From: CALEAR01 sp035301485
GTDB lineage: Bacteria; Pseudomonadota; Gammaproteobacteria; Pseudomonadales; Alcanivoracaceae
Length of the DNA stretch: 64,000 nt
NCBI GenBank assembly: GCA_035301485.1
Contig: DATGUF010000023.1
Span: 12,464 to 76,463 of the forward strand
Reading direction: 5' to 3'
Below the pieces are notes generated by a model. The model did not search any database and had not been told where the DNA came from. It worked only from the letters and a program-made list of their open reading frames with translations. A program made the translations under genes and the position numbers. Of the stretch, positions 33,757 to 42,777 are shown piece after piece (the first letter of the stretch is position 1; every line of letters starts with the position of its first letter).

Positions 33757-34358
33757 TGTCTATTGCGCGCTCTGATTTCTCCATTATTCGTGACTGGATT
33801 CCACCAAAAGCCAAAGTACTCGACTTAGGCTGTGGTGATGGCACTTTATTAGCAAAGCTACGTGATACGCGCGATATTGATGGCTATGGCCTAGAAATTG
33901 ATCATGATTTAATCACGCAATGCCTCGAAAAAGGGGTAAGCGCTATTGAGCAAGATCTCGATAAAGGCCTCAGCAACATCACCGACAACAGTTTTGATTA
34001 CGTGATAATGACGCAAGCGCTACAAGCAGTTGAAAAGCCCCATTTAGTGTTATCAGAAATGCTGCGAGTGGGCCGCGAAGCGATTATTACATTCCCTAAT
34101 TTCGGTTACTGGCAAGTACGTAGCTATTTGTTTTTTAAAGGCCGTATGCCAATTTCTAAGCGTCTGCCTTACCAGTGGTACGACACGCCGAATATTCACT
34201 TATGTTCCGTTCGCGACTTCGATGCTTTTTGCCGCGAGAACAACTATAAAATACTGGAGCGTGAGGTACTTAATCACCACCATGAATCCAACTGGGCCAC
34301 CCGCTTACTGCCTAACTTTTATGGTGAGCTAGCCATTTATAGGGTAACGCTACAATGA
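33756..34358 (+). CDS. metW: Methionine biosynthesis protein MetW
   Basis: The 200-residue protein has a class I methyltransferase-like fold with VLDLGCGDGTLLAKL as the SAM-binding motif I. It matches MetW throughout, with NFGYWQVRSYLFFKGRMP and YDTPNIHLCSVRDFDAFC. MetW activates MetX in several proteobacteria. Its ATG overlaps the metX stop by one base and rdgB overlaps its own 3' end by four bases, indicating one transcript metX-metW-rdgB. Confidence 0.93.
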   Translation: MSIARSDFSIIRDWIPPKAKVLDLGCGDGTLLAKLRDTRDIDGYGLEIDHDLITQCLEKGVSAIEQDLDKGLSNITDNSFDYVIMTQALQAVEKPHLVLSEMLRVGREAIITFPNFGYWQVRSYLFFKGRMPISKRLPYQWYDTPNIHLCSVRDFDAFCRENNYKILEREVLNHHHESNWATRLLPNFYGELAIYRVTLQ

Positions 34359-34942
34359 AAATAGTGCTGGCTTCAGGCAATAAAAAGAAAATGCGTGAGT
34401 TAGAAGACATTCTTGCGCCACTGGGCTACAACATCCTGCCGCAAAGCAATTTTGCAGTGTCAGAGGCTGAGGAAACAGGGCTCACTTTTGTTGAAAACGC
34501 CATTTTAAAGGCCCGTAATGCATGTGCCCACACAGGGCTACCCGCTATTAGTGATGATTCAGGCCTAGAGGTAGATATTTTAAAAGGTGCCCCTGGTATT
34601 TATTCAGCGCGATATGCCGGCCCTAACGCAACAGATGCCGATAACAACGCCCATTTAGTGGCGCAATTACGCCCTTTCGGTGAAGGCCCCTTTACCGCAC
34701 GCTACCAATGCGTAATTGTGTATATGCAGCATGAGGCCGACCCTGTCCCTCTCATTTGCCAAGGTAGCTGGGAGGGTGAAATTCGCTTAACAGCAAGCGG
34801 CACGCAGGGCTTCGGCTACGACCCTCATTTTTATGTGCCCGAAAAAGGCTGCACAGCCGCCGAGCTGGAACAAGACATAAAACACCAGCTTAGCCATAGA
34901 GGTGTCGCCTTAAGAAAACTCATGGATGCTTTTAAACGTTAA
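34355..34942 (+). CDS. rdgB: XTP/dITP diphosphatase (Ham1/RdgB)
   Basis: The 195-residue enzyme removes non-canonical purine triphosphates (XTP, dITP, ITP). It shows ASGNKKKMRELEDIL, the catalytic stretch DDSGLEVDILKGAPGIYSARYAG, and GFGYDPHFYVPEKGCTAAEL. It is cytoplasmic. The ATG overlaps the metW stop (ATGA). In pseudomonads hemW follows directly; here a lipoprotein gene with its own leader and terminator is inserted between. Confidence 0.95.
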   Translation: MKIVLASGNKKKMRELEDILAPLGYNILPQSNFAVSEAEETGLTFVENAILKARNACAHTGLPAISDDSGLEVDILKGAPGIYSARYAGPNATDADNNAHLVAQLRPFGEGPFTARYQCVIVYMQHEADPVPLICQGSWEGEIRLTASGTQGFGYDPHFYVPEKGCTAAELEQDIKHQLSHRGVALRKLMDAFKR

Positions 34943-35019
34943 GTTAAAATTAAATAACTGTTAAAAAAATAAACTTTCCCTCGAGTTTTCTGTCAGTGTC
35001 GGTAAGCTGTACATGAACG

Positions 35020-35048
35020 AATCGCTTTGCTCCACATGTGGGGCGATT
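35020..35048 (+). other. Hairpin in the leader of the LEA-like lipoprotein gene
   Basis: AATCGC (35020-35025) can pair with GCGATT (35043-35048), and a CCACATGTGG palindrome (35032-35041) sits inside. It ends 30 bases before the start codon. It may affect mRNA stability or translation; no known element is recognised. Confidence 0.35.
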
Positions 35049-35078
35049 AGTTTCATTCATTAAACAAGGAGTTTACAA

Positions 35079-35588
35079 ATGAAAAAGCAATTTTTAGCTG
35101 GCGCAGCACTACTCGGTATTTTGGCGCTAGTTGCTTGTGGCGACGCCCCAGACAAAGAGCAATCCGCTTTAGACAAAATGCAACAAAACGCTGCTGAAGC
35201 AGTTGAGAACGCAAAAGAAGCGAGCGCTAACGCCGCCGAAGCTACTAAAGAAAAAGCCAAAGAAGCTGGCGATGCTGTACAAGAAGCAGCTGGCAAGGCC
35301 AAAGATGCTACGGTTGACACCTACGAAAGCGCTAAAGAAAAGGCAGGCGAAGTAAAAGATGCCGCTGTTAACAAGGCTAAAGACACTAAAGAAGCAGCTG
35401 AAAACAAAGCTGCTGATGTGAAAGAAGCTGCAGAGAAGAAAGCGGCTGAGAAAGAGCAAGCGGCTAAAGACGCTGCCCAAGCAAAAGCTGACGCAGCTGA
35501 AGCTGAAGCAGAGAAAGCAAAAGCAGCTGCTGATGCAAAAGCCGAAGAGACCAAGAAAAAAGCTATTGATAGAATCGAAAAGCTTTAA
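35079..35588 (+). CDS. Alanine/lysine/glutamate-rich LEA-like lipoprotein
   Basis: The 169-residue protein has a lipoprotein signal peptide (LVAC, Cys20) and then about 140 residues made almost only of A, K, E and D. They form degenerate 11-residue repeats (units such as AKEKAGEVKDA, TKEAAENKAAD, VKEAAEKKAAE). This is the pattern of group 3 LEA and apolipoprotein-type amphipathic helices. I infer a long surface or periplasmic helix that may protect envelope proteins or membranes in desiccation or osmotic stress; no function is established. AAGGAG precedes the ATG. The gene has its own leader and a strong terminator, so it is an independent unit between rdgB and hemW. Confidence 0.85.
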   Translation: MKKQFLAGAALLGILALVACGDAPDKEQSALDKMQQNAAEAVENAKEASANAAEATKEKAKEAGDAVQEAAGKAKDATVDTYESAKEKAGEVKDAAVNKAKDTKEAAENKAADVKEAAEKKAAEKEQAAKDAAQAKADAAEAEAEKAKAAADAKAEETKKKAIDRIEKL

Positions 35589-35608
35589 TTTTTTCGCAAG
35601 TCGCTCTC

Positions 35609-35644
35609 AACGCCCTGCAAACAGTGTTTGCGGGGCGTTTTTTT
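35609..35644 (+). terminator. Intrinsic terminator after the LEA-like lipoprotein gene
   Basis: AACGCCC-GCAAAC (from 35609) pairs with GTTTGC-GGGCGTT around a short loop, followed by seven T bases. It is 20 bases after the stop codon. Confidence 0.93.
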
Positions 35645-35683
35645 GGTTAAATGCCTCTATTACTTAACTACCGACATACACCT

Positions 35684-36820
35684 ATGACTTTGTTACCGCC
35701 TTTATCCTTGTACGTACACCTTCCTTGGTGCATTAAAAAATGCCCCTACTGTGACTACAACGCTCATGCGCTTGATGGCCATTTACCAGAAGAAGAATAT
35801 TTTACCCAGCTGCAACAGGATTTAGCGCAAGAACTTGATGCGGTAGCAGGGCGCCCTATTCACAGCATTTTTTTTGGTGGCGGCACACCAAGCATTATGT
35901 CGGTGGAGTTTTACCATCGCCTCATGTCATTCCTACAGCAACACTTAACGTTCAAACCCAACCTTGAAATCACCATGGAAGCCAATCCTGGGGCTAGCGA
36001 ACAAAGTAAATTTGAAGGATTTTATGCGGCGGGAATAAACCGACTTTCTATCGGCGTACAATCGTTTCACGATCCGCATTTGGAAATTTTAGGCCGGCAA
36101 CATAATAGCCACATGGCAAAACAAGCTATTCAAGCAGCCAAACGCGCCGGTTTTAGCAACTTCAATATCGATTTAATGCATGCGCTACCACAACAAACTG
36201 AAGCGCAAGCTTTGGCGGATTTGCAACAAGCCGTGGAACTCGGCGCCACCCACATTAGCTGGTATGAGCTCACCATTGAACCCAACACTGTGTTCTTTAG
36301 TTTTCCACCGCGCCAGCCCGATTTAGACCAATGGGCCGACACGGAAGAAGCGGGCTTCGCATACCTAGCTGAGCAAGGCTTTCCTCGCTACGAAATATCA
36401 GCATTTGCTAGTAAAGCTTATGAAAACCAGCACAACTTAAATTATTGGCGCTTTGCGGATTACATTGGCATTGGCGCTGGCGCACACGGCAAAATCACCT
36501 CGGTGGACGGCACCATTACGCGCTACCAAAAAACCCGCCACCCCAAACATTATTTATTACCCGATGGCCACACACGCCGCAATACAATGCGCCTCAACCA
36601 GGACGATTTACCCCTGGAATTTATGCTCAACGCTTTACGACTAATCGACGGCGTGCCTAGTGACACTTTTACCCAACACACAGGCTTACCGCTCAGCACC
36701 ATTGCTGAGCCTTGGCAACAACTACAACAACAAGGCTTAATGGTACCCAACACACAGCATTTAGCCTGTACACCACTGGGCCTTCGCTTTCTAAACCAGG
36801 TTTTAGAGGCCTTCCATTAA
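35684..36820 (+). CDS. hemW: HemW-family radical SAM protein (haem chaperone)
   Basis: The 378-residue protein begins LYVHLPWCIKKCPYCDYNAH with the radical SAM cysteines C16, C20 and C23. Further motifs are FFGGGTPS, EANPG, NRLSIGVQSF and NFDLMHALPQQ-type residues, then a HemN-like C-terminal domain. HemW binds haem and inserts it into respiratory proteins; it lacks coproporphyrinogen oxidase activity in well-studied cases, so the older 'HemN-like' label is misleading. ATG 35684 gives the standard family N-terminus; an in-frame ATG at 35651 lies in the upstream terminator region. Confidence 0.92.
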   Translation: MTLLPPLSLYVHLPWCIKKCPYCDYNAHALDGHLPEEEYFTQLQQDLAQELDAVAGRPIHSIFFGGGTPSIMSVEFYHRLMSFLQQHLTFKPNLEITMEANPGASEQSKFEGFYAAGINRLSIGVQSFHDPHLEILGRQHNSHMAKQAIQAAKRAGFSNFNIDLMHALPQQTEAQALADLQQAVELGATHISWYELTIEPNTVFFSFPPRQPDLDQWADTEEAGFAYLAEQGFPRYEISAFASKAYENQHNLNYWRFADYIGIGAGAHGKITSVDGTITRYQKTRHPKHYLLPDGHTRRNTMRLNQDDLPLEFMLNALRLIDGVPSDTFTQHTGLPLSTIAEPWQQLQQQGLMVPNTQHLACTPLGLRFLNQVLEAFH

Positions 36821-36888
36821 CTCTTGCTCATTTATTGAATCGCGTTCATAATATTCGGCTTTGCGATACGATACTTGGGCAAACATCA

Positions 36889-37659
36889 ATGGGAACACGT
36901 AAACGCCGGCAACGTGAGCTAGCCGCTCGTGAGTTGTTGTTTATTGGAACAGCGGCAGAGCACATTAAAACAAAGGGCTTACTAACGCTGAAAATGGCGC
37001 ATATTGCGCGCGATTGCGATTACGCCACCGGCACGCTTTACCAACATTTCGCTTCCAAAGAAGATTTGCTGTTAGCTGTGTGCGCCAACCAAACGGCACA
37101 GCATTACAACATCATCAAGCGGGTGAACGAGTGGCAAGCTCCGAGCCGTAACAAGCTCATTGCTATGGTGCTCGGCGATGTTTTATTTGCTTTACATCAT
37201 CCCGACCACCTACGCCTTAATCAGTATATCTTCACCGATGCGGTGTGGGGGGCAGCAACGCAAAGCCGTCGCGAGCAAGTGATCAAGGCGTACATACCGC
37301 AAAGTGAAATAGCCACTAGTATCGTTAAGGCCGCCATCGCTGCAGGTGACATCGATGCGCGCCACCAAGAACCTATTGAATTAGCACTAGGCCAATGGTG
37401 CTTATCCATGGGCATGCATACCATTGTGCACGCCAAGGGGGTGTTAGCTCACCTAGAGCTCAAACAACCCTATCTTTGGTTGTTACGCCACCTCCATCTA
37501 TATTTAAATGGTTTAAATTGGCAGCCTTTGTTGGATCCTTTCGACGAAGCTGCTTTACACGAGAACATAAAACACATTTGTAGCGAGCTCTACAGTGATT
37601 TATGTTCAGACCCACTCTTCATTTGCCAAGTTTCACCCATCGAGGAAGTTGCTCCATGA
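36889..37659 (+). CDS. TetR-family transcriptional regulator of the RND pump
   Basis: The 256-residue protein has an N-terminal TetR helix-turn-helix (about residues 10-57: ELLFIGTAAEHIKTKGLLTLKMAHIA, then CDYATGTLYQHFASKEDLLLAV). A long helical ligand domain of no recognised subtype follows. ATG 36889 is chosen as the first start giving a normal TetR N-terminus; the frame runs back into hemW without similarity. Its TGA stop overlaps the ATG of the adaptor gene, so unlike most pump repressors it is co-directional and translationally coupled with its presumed target. Confidence 0.85.
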   Translation: MGTRKRRQRELAARELLFIGTAAEHIKTKGLLTLKMAHIARDCDYATGTLYQHFASKEDLLLAVCANQTAQHYNIIKRVNEWQAPSRNKLIAMVLGDVLFALHHPDHLRLNQYIFTDAVWGAATQSRREQVIKAYIPQSEIATSIVKAAIAAGDIDARHQEPIELALGQWCLSMGMHTIVHAKGVLAHLELKQPYLWLLRHLHLYLNGLNWQPLLDPFDEAALHENIKHICSELYSDLCSDPLFICQVSPIEEVAP

Positions 37660-38783
37660 ACAAACGCATGATTTTAATGCTACTGGCTTGTATTGTTATT
37701 TTTGGCGGCGTGTTCGGCGTCCAAAAAATGTTAGACGACGGCATCAACGATTTCTTCGATAACATGCCCATGCCAGCGGCCACCGTAACAGCGCAAGATG
37801 CCAAAAAAACACAATGGGCCCGCTACTTAAGCGCTGTGGGCACAGCCGAAGCAGTGAATGGCACCCTGCTTACCACGCAAATTCCTGGCATTGTTGAGAA
37901 AATCGGTTTCCAATCCGGCGAAACTGTGAAAGAAGGCGATGTGCTGCTAGAGCTAGAGAGCAACACCGACAGAGCGCAACTACGCGCCTTAAAAGCCGCA
38001 CAGCATTTAGCGAGCTCAGACTACCAACGTATTCAAAACTTACACAGCCGTGGCAGCGCTTCCAAAGCAGAGCTTGACCGCGCACGTAGCCAATTAGACC
38101 AAGCGGCGGGCAATTTAAGCAGCCAAGAGTCTTTAATCGCACAAAAAACTATTCGTGCGCCGTTTTCGGGCGAACTCGGTATCCGCCAAGTTAACCTCGG
38201 TGATTACCTCTCCCCTGGCAACGCTATCGTCAGCCTGCAGCAAATCACTCCTATTTATGTGAACTTCAAGCTGCCTGAAAACCACCTTAAAACACTGCAC
38301 GTAGGCCAAGACATCACAGCCACCATTGACGCATCACCCGGCGAAGTATTTAGCGGCCGTATCACTGCCATTGAACCAGGCATTGATGCCAGCACTCGTA
38401 GCATTAACGTACAAGCAGAAATTGCGAACGAAGACAAAAGCATACGCCCTGGCATGTTTACCCGGGTGCAAGTGAGCCTCGGTGACGCCGAAGACGTAAC
38501 CGTAGTGCCACAAACTGCCGTGAACTATAACCCCTACGGCAACGCGGTATACGTAATCAGCGAAGTAGAAACCGACCAGGGTGAAAAAGAACTGATCGTT
38601 AAGCGCCGCTTTATTAAAACAGGGCGCACCATGGGTGATTATATTGCCATTACTGAAGGCCTTGAGCCCGGCGAAACCGTTGCCACTTCAGGGCTGCTCA
38701 AGCTAAGCAATGATACCCGCGTGATCATTAGCGATGAAGTGGATTTAAACCCACAAGAAAATCCAGAACCTAACAACAGCTAA
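37656..38783 (+). CDS. RND efflux periplasmic adaptor (membrane fusion protein)
   Basis: The 375-residue MFP has an N-terminal membrane anchor (about 4-23) and no lipobox. It has the barrel-sandwich/lipoyl halves (GIVEKIGFQSGETVKEGDVLLELES and TIRAPFSGELGIRQVNLGDYL), a short alpha-hairpin between them (about 105-160, AAQHLASSDYQRIQNLHSRGSASKAELDRARSQLDQ), and a beta-barrel with GEVFSGRITAIEPGID. It links the RND pump to an outer-membrane channel. ATG 37656 follows GAGGAAG and overlaps the TetR stop. The pump gene follows after 19 bases. Confidence 0.93.
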   Translation: MNKRMILMLLACIVIFGGVFGVQKMLDDGINDFFDNMPMPAATVTAQDAKKTQWARYLSAVGTAEAVNGTLLTTQIPGIVEKIGFQSGETVKEGDVLLELESNTDRAQLRALKAAQHLASSDYQRIQNLHSRGSASKAELDRARSQLDQAAGNLSSQESLIAQKTIRAPFSGELGIRQVNLGDYLSPGNAIVSLQQITPIYVNFKLPENHLKTLHVGQDITATIDASPGEVFSGRITAIEPGIDASTRSINVQAEIANEDKSIRPGMFTRVQVSLGDAEDVTVVPQTAVNYNPYGNAVYVISEVETDQGEKELIVKRRFIKTGRTMGDYIAITEGLEPGETVATSGLLKLSNDTRVIISDEVDLNPQENPEPNNS

Positions 38784-38802
38784 ACAGGCAGAGACTAGCA
38801 CT

Positions 38803-41800
38803 ATGAGATTTACGGATTTATTCGTTGAAAAGCCTGTACTCGCTTGGGTAGTTAGTTTATTTATTCTACTCCTCGGTATACGGGCCATGACGGAGCTTAA
38901 TGTTCGGCAGTATCCAGAACTGCAGAACGCCACCATCACCGTCACCACCCCTTATGTAGGCGCCGACGCCGACCTTATACAGGGCTTTATCACGTCGCCA
39001 CTTGAACGTGAAGTGGCCACAGCAGACGGCATTGACTACATCGTCTCCACCAGTGTGGGAGGCGCTTCTTTAATCCAGGCTTTCTTACGCCTTGACGCAG
39101 ACCCGAACGCAGTACTCACCCAAGTGGCTGCGAAGGTTAATAAAATGCGCGGCGAGCTACCGGAAGAAGCCGAGGACCCCGTTATCGATATGGTGGAGGG
39201 TGATACCACCGCTGCCATGTACCTCGCTTTCTACAGTGACATTTTAGATAACAACCAAACCACCGATTACCTCATGCGTGTGGTAGAGCCCCTATTATCC
39301 ACTGTGCCTGGCGTGCAAAAAGCAGATATTTTAGGTGCCCGAACCTTTGCTATGCGTATTTGGCTTGATGCCAAAAAAATGGCAGCTCTTGGTGTAACGG
39401 CCAGTGATGTATTTGGCGCTTTGCGTGCCAACAACGTGTTATCTGCCGTGGGTGCCACCAAAGGCGCCAAGGTGAGTATTGACCTCACTGCACAAACAGA
39501 CCTAAACACTGTGGAAGAATTTGAAGAACTTATCGTGCACGAAGCAGACGGTGCCACAGTGCGTATTCGCGATATTGCTGAAGTGGAGCTCGGTGCTGAA
39601 AGTTATAGCACCACGGTTTCTTTTGGCGAAGAAGCAGCTACTTTTATTGGTATAGAAGTAGCACCTGATGCTAACGCGTTGGATGTTATTCAAGCCGTTC
39701 ACAAGGTATGGAATGAGGATATTCTGCCCGAGCTGCCAGAGGGCTTATACGCCGACATCCCTTACGACTCCACTGAGTATATTCAAGACTCCATTAATGA
39801 AGTTATCAAAACCATTATTGAGGCTTTGTTAATCGTAGTTGCCGTTATCTTCTTGTTTTTGGGCTCAGTACGCTCTGTTTTCATTCCCGTATTGGCCGTG
39901 CCGGTATCCATGGTGGGCGCCCTCTTCCTCATGCTACTCATGGGCTTCTCCATTAACTTGCTCACCCTACTGGCCATGGTATTGGCCATTGGTATTGTGG
40001 TGGACGACGCCATTATTGTGCTCGAAAACATCCACCGTCACGTGGAAAACGGCATGCAGCCCTTTGATGCCGCCATCCGCGGTGCGCGCGAGCTTGCCTG
40101 GCCCGTAGTTGCCATGACTACCACCTTGATGGCGGTATACCTTCCCATTGGTTTTATCGGCGGCTTAACCGGTACCTTGTTCGTAGAATTCGCCTTCACA
40201 CTAGCAGGAGCGGTGTTGTTGTCGGGGGTTACCGCCTTAACCTTATCGCCCATGCTGTCGGCAAAATTATTACGCTCCGAAGAAGAGGGCGGCACGGGCA
40301 AACTCGCCAACTGGCTAGATGCACGCTTTGATAGCTTGAAAAATCGCTACCAGCGCACCCTGCACTCCACCATGAATGATAAGCATGTGGTGGCCTTGTT
40401 CGGTTTAATCGTTTTAGTGTCTTGTTACTTCCTGTTCAACGCTATGCCACAAGAGCTAGCTCCTGAAGAAGACCAAGGCTTTATTATTACCATCGCCGAC
40501 TCAGACCCTTATGCCACCATGGAATACTTCCAACAAAATACTGGGTTGTTTTATCAAAAAGCCATCGAAGTAGAGGAAGTGGAAAAAGTGTTCCTCATTA
40601 ACGGTATGGCAAGCTCTGGAGCGGGTTCTGTTACCAACGGTATTGCGGGGGTAGTGCTAAAGCCTTGGGAGCAACGTAATCGCTCCACCACACAAGTGTT
40701 GGAACAAAACATTCAAGGTTTTACAAACCAAATTCCTGGCTTAAAAATGGCTGCTTTCCAGCCTCCCCCCCTGCCCACAGGTGGCGGCGGTGGTTTGCCC
40801 GTTGAGTTTGTGGTGGGTACGACACAGCCCATTGGTGCTGCTGAAGAGCTTATTGAGCAAATCCTCAACAAAGCCTACGCAAGCCGTAAGTTCATCTTCC
40901 TAGACACGGACTTAAAAGTAGATAAACCACGCTCAGAAATCGTTATAGACCGTGAGAAGGCTGCTGCTTTAGGCATCGATATGGCCGGCCTTAGCATGGA
41001 CATGGCTGCCATGATGGCCGGTGCACACGCCAACCGTTTCTCCCTAGAAAACCGCTCCTACAAAGTGGTTCCGCAGGTGGAACGTGGCCAGCGCCTCAAT
41101 CCAGAACAGCTATTGGATTTTTATGTGCGTTCCCGCAATGGCGAGCTCATCCCTCTGGCTACCATTGCCACACTGGAGGAAACCGTTCAGCCACAAAAAC
41201 TCAACCGTTTCCAACAGCTTAACGCTATTACTATCTCTGCTGTTCCAAGGCCCGGCGTACCGCTAGGCGAAGCACTGGATGTGCTCGACCAAGCTGCTGC
41301 TGAGGTATTACCACAGGGTTACCGCATCGATTACTCTGGCCAATCACGCCAGTTTAAAACAGAAGGGTCGCAGCTAGTCACCACCTTCTTCTTTGCGCTG
41401 ATCATTATTTACTTGGTATTAGCAGCACAGTTTGAATCTTGGCGTGACCCAATCATCATGTTGGTATCCGTACCCATGTCTATTGGTGGTGCTTTATTGA
41501 GCATGGCTATCCTCAATATTGTTAGCACCTTCGGTACCTTTAACGGCCTCTACATTCCTAACGCCACCATGAACATCTACACACAGGTGGGCTTAGTAAC
41601 ACTCATTGGGGTGATCTCTAAGCACGGTATTCTTATTGTGGAGTTTGCCAACCAACTGCAAGAACAAGGGCTCGCCAAACGCGCAGCCATCGAAGAAGCG
41701 ACAGCGATTCGTTTGCGCCCGGTGTTAATGACCACCGCAGCACTCGTACTCGCCATGTTCCCCATGCTCACAGCTTCAGGCCCTGGTGCCGGCTCGCGCT

Positions 41801-41928
41801 TTGCCATGGGCTTTGTCATCGCCACAGGCATGACCATGGGAACCTTGTTTACGCTGTTTGTAGTGCCCGCCATGTATCTCTACCTCGGCCGAGATAGAGG
41901 TAACGACGGCACAGAGCTAGCAGTATAA
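38803..41928 (+). CDS. RND-family efflux pump permease (HAE1/AcrB type)
   Basis: The 1041-residue inner-membrane pump has the expected 12 helices and two large periplasmic loops. The proton-relay pair D401-D402 is in TM4 (GIVVDDAIIVLEN), matching AcrB D407/D408. Other family blocks are RQYPELQNATITVTTPYVGAD, PVSMVGALFLM, AAQFESWRDPIIMLVSVPMSIGGAL and GVISKHGILIVEFANQLQEQG. Substrates cannot be predicted. No outer-membrane factor follows, so it must borrow a TolC-like channel encoded elsewhere. Confidence 0.93.
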   Translation: MRFTDLFVEKPVLAWVVSLFILLLGIRAMTELNVRQYPELQNATITVTTPYVGADADLIQGFITSPLEREVATADGIDYIVSTSVGGASLIQAFLRLDADPNAVLTQVAAKVNKMRGELPEEAEDPVIDMVEGDTTAAMYLAFYSDILDNNQTTDYLMRVVEPLLSTVPGVQKADILGARTFAMRIWLDAKKMAALGVTASDVFGALRANNVLSAVGATKGAKVSIDLTAQTDLNTVEEFEELIVHEADGATVRIRDIAEVELGAESYSTTVSFGEEAATFIGIEVAPDANALDVIQAVHKVWNEDILPELPEGLYADIPYDSTEYIQDSINEVIKTIIEALLIVVAVIFLFLGSVRSVFIPVLAVPVSMVGALFLMLLMGFSINLLTLLAMVLAIGIVVDDAIIVLENIHRHVENGMQPFDAAIRGARELAWPVVAMTTTLMAVYLPIGFIGGLTGTLFVEFAFTLAGAVLLSGVTALTLSPMLSAKLLRSEEEGGTGKLANWLDARFDSLKNRYQRTLHSTMNDKHVVALFGLIVLVSCYFLFNAMPQELAPEEDQGFIITIADSDPYATMEYFQQNTGLFYQKAIEVEEVEKVFLINGMASSGAGSVTNGIAGVVLKPWEQRNRSTTQVLEQNIQGFTNQIPGLKMAAFQPPPLPTGGGGGLPVEFVVGTTQPIGAAEELIEQILNKAYASRKFIFLDTDLKVDKPRSEIVIDREKAAALGIDMAGLSMDMAAMMAGAHANRFSLENRSYKVVPQVERGQRLNPEQLLDFYVRSRNGELIPLATIATLEETVQPQKLNRFQQLNAITISAVPRPGVPLGEALDVLDQAAAEVLPQGYRIDYSGQSRQFKTEGSQLVTTFFFALIIIYLVLAAQFESWRDPIIMLVSVPMSIGGALLSMAILNIVSTFGTFNGLYIPNATMNIYTQVGLVTLIGVISKHGILIVEFANQLQEQGLAKRAAIEEATAIRLRPVLMTTAALVLAMFPMLTASGPGAGSRFAMGFVIATGMTMGTLFTLFVVPAMYLYLGRDRGNDGTELAV

Positions 41929-42001
41929 ACACCGCCACCTCAACAGCCCTCTACTGCACTTAACCTGTGTTGTAGGGGGCTTTCTTTTGTTAGGAATTTT
42001 T

Positions 42002-42715
42002 ATGCGCCGTTTCTATCATCCCGAGCCCCTTCATCTCGAACAAAGCGTGTCGCTTAACGAAAGCGCCAGCCATCATATTGGCCGCGTACTCCGGCTTGAA
42101 CCCAACACCCACATTGTGGTGTTTGATGGTGTACAGGGAGAGTGGATATGCAATATCGAGGCTATTGCGCGCAAAGAAGTCACCGTTTTGCCATTGCAAT
42201 TCAACCCCATACAGCGCACTCCTGTTGCAGAAGCCACTCTAGCTATACCGCTGATTAAAGGCGACCGCATGGATATGGCAATTCAGAAGGCCACTGAAAT
42301 GGGGGTGCGCCGTATTCAGCTACTGGATACACGCTACACGGATGTGCGCCTACAAGGAGAGCGGCTAGAGAAAAAACTGATACATTGGCAGCGCATTATT
42401 ATCAATGCGTGTGAACAGTGCGAGCTCAATCTATTACCTGAACTGCTCACCGTAAAACCCTTATTAGAGTGGCTACCTAGTGTCGGCACTCCATTGCGCC
42501 TTATCGCCCATCCAGGCCAGCAACCCTTGCGCCAGCTGTTACCCGAACAAGCAACACCTTTTACTTTGTTAACCGGCCCTGAAGGCGGCTTCACTGACGA
42601 AGAAGTACAAGCAGCACAAACACACGGCTTTGAGTGTATTACGCTAGGCGAGCGTATTTTACGCGCTGAAACCGCACCCATTGCGCTGCTCGGCGCTATC
42701 TGGGCACAGTGGTAA
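42002..42715 (+). CDS. rsmE: 16S rRNA (uracil(1498)-N(3))-methyltransferase
   Basis: The 237-residue SPOUT methyltransferase has an N-terminal PUA-like domain (RRFYHPEPL, HHIGRVLRLEP) and a C-terminal knotted domain with LTGPEGGFTDEEV, CITLGERILRAETAPIALL. It methylates U1498 of 16S rRNA. ATG 42002 follows TTAGGA and gives the usual start; the five-residue extension from 41987 is not conserved. In many gammaproteobacteria rsmE stands beside gshB; here cytochrome b561 and an acyltransferase lie between. Confidence 0.93.
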   Translation: MRRFYHPEPLHLEQSVSLNESASHHIGRVLRLEPNTHIVVFDGVQGEWICNIEAIARKEVTVLPLQFNPIQRTPVAEATLAIPLIKGDRMDMAIQKATEMGVRRIQLLDTRYTDVRLQGERLEKKLIHWQRIIINACEQCELNLLPELLTVKPLLEWLPSVGTPLRLIAHPGQQPLRQLLPEQATPFTLLTGPEGGFTDEEVQAAQTHGFECITLGERILRAETAPIALLGAIWAQW

Positions 42716-42738
42716 CACCTTAGTTGTGCAGGCATAAA

Positions 42739-42765
42739 AAAACCCAGCTTGTTACAGCTGGGTTT
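42739..42765. terminator. Bidirectional intrinsic terminator between rsmE and cytochrome b561
   Basis: AAACCCAGCT (42740-42749) pairs with AGCTGGGTTT (42755-42764) around a 5-base loop; A- and T-runs flank both sides. It lies between convergent genes. Confidence 0.92.
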
Positions 42766-42777
42766 AATTTTTCTTAA

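Noticed and set aside
34966..34995. Second sigma-E-like promoter (AAACTT then TCAGT) before the LEA-like lipoprotein
   Set aside because: The -35 and -10 both deviate from consensus, and in an A/T-rich leader such a match is expected by chance.
35085..35588. Tandem DNA repeat or CRISPR-like array
   Set aside because: The repetition is at the protein level (degenerate 11-residue A/K/E units); the nucleotide units vary in sequence and there are no spacers.
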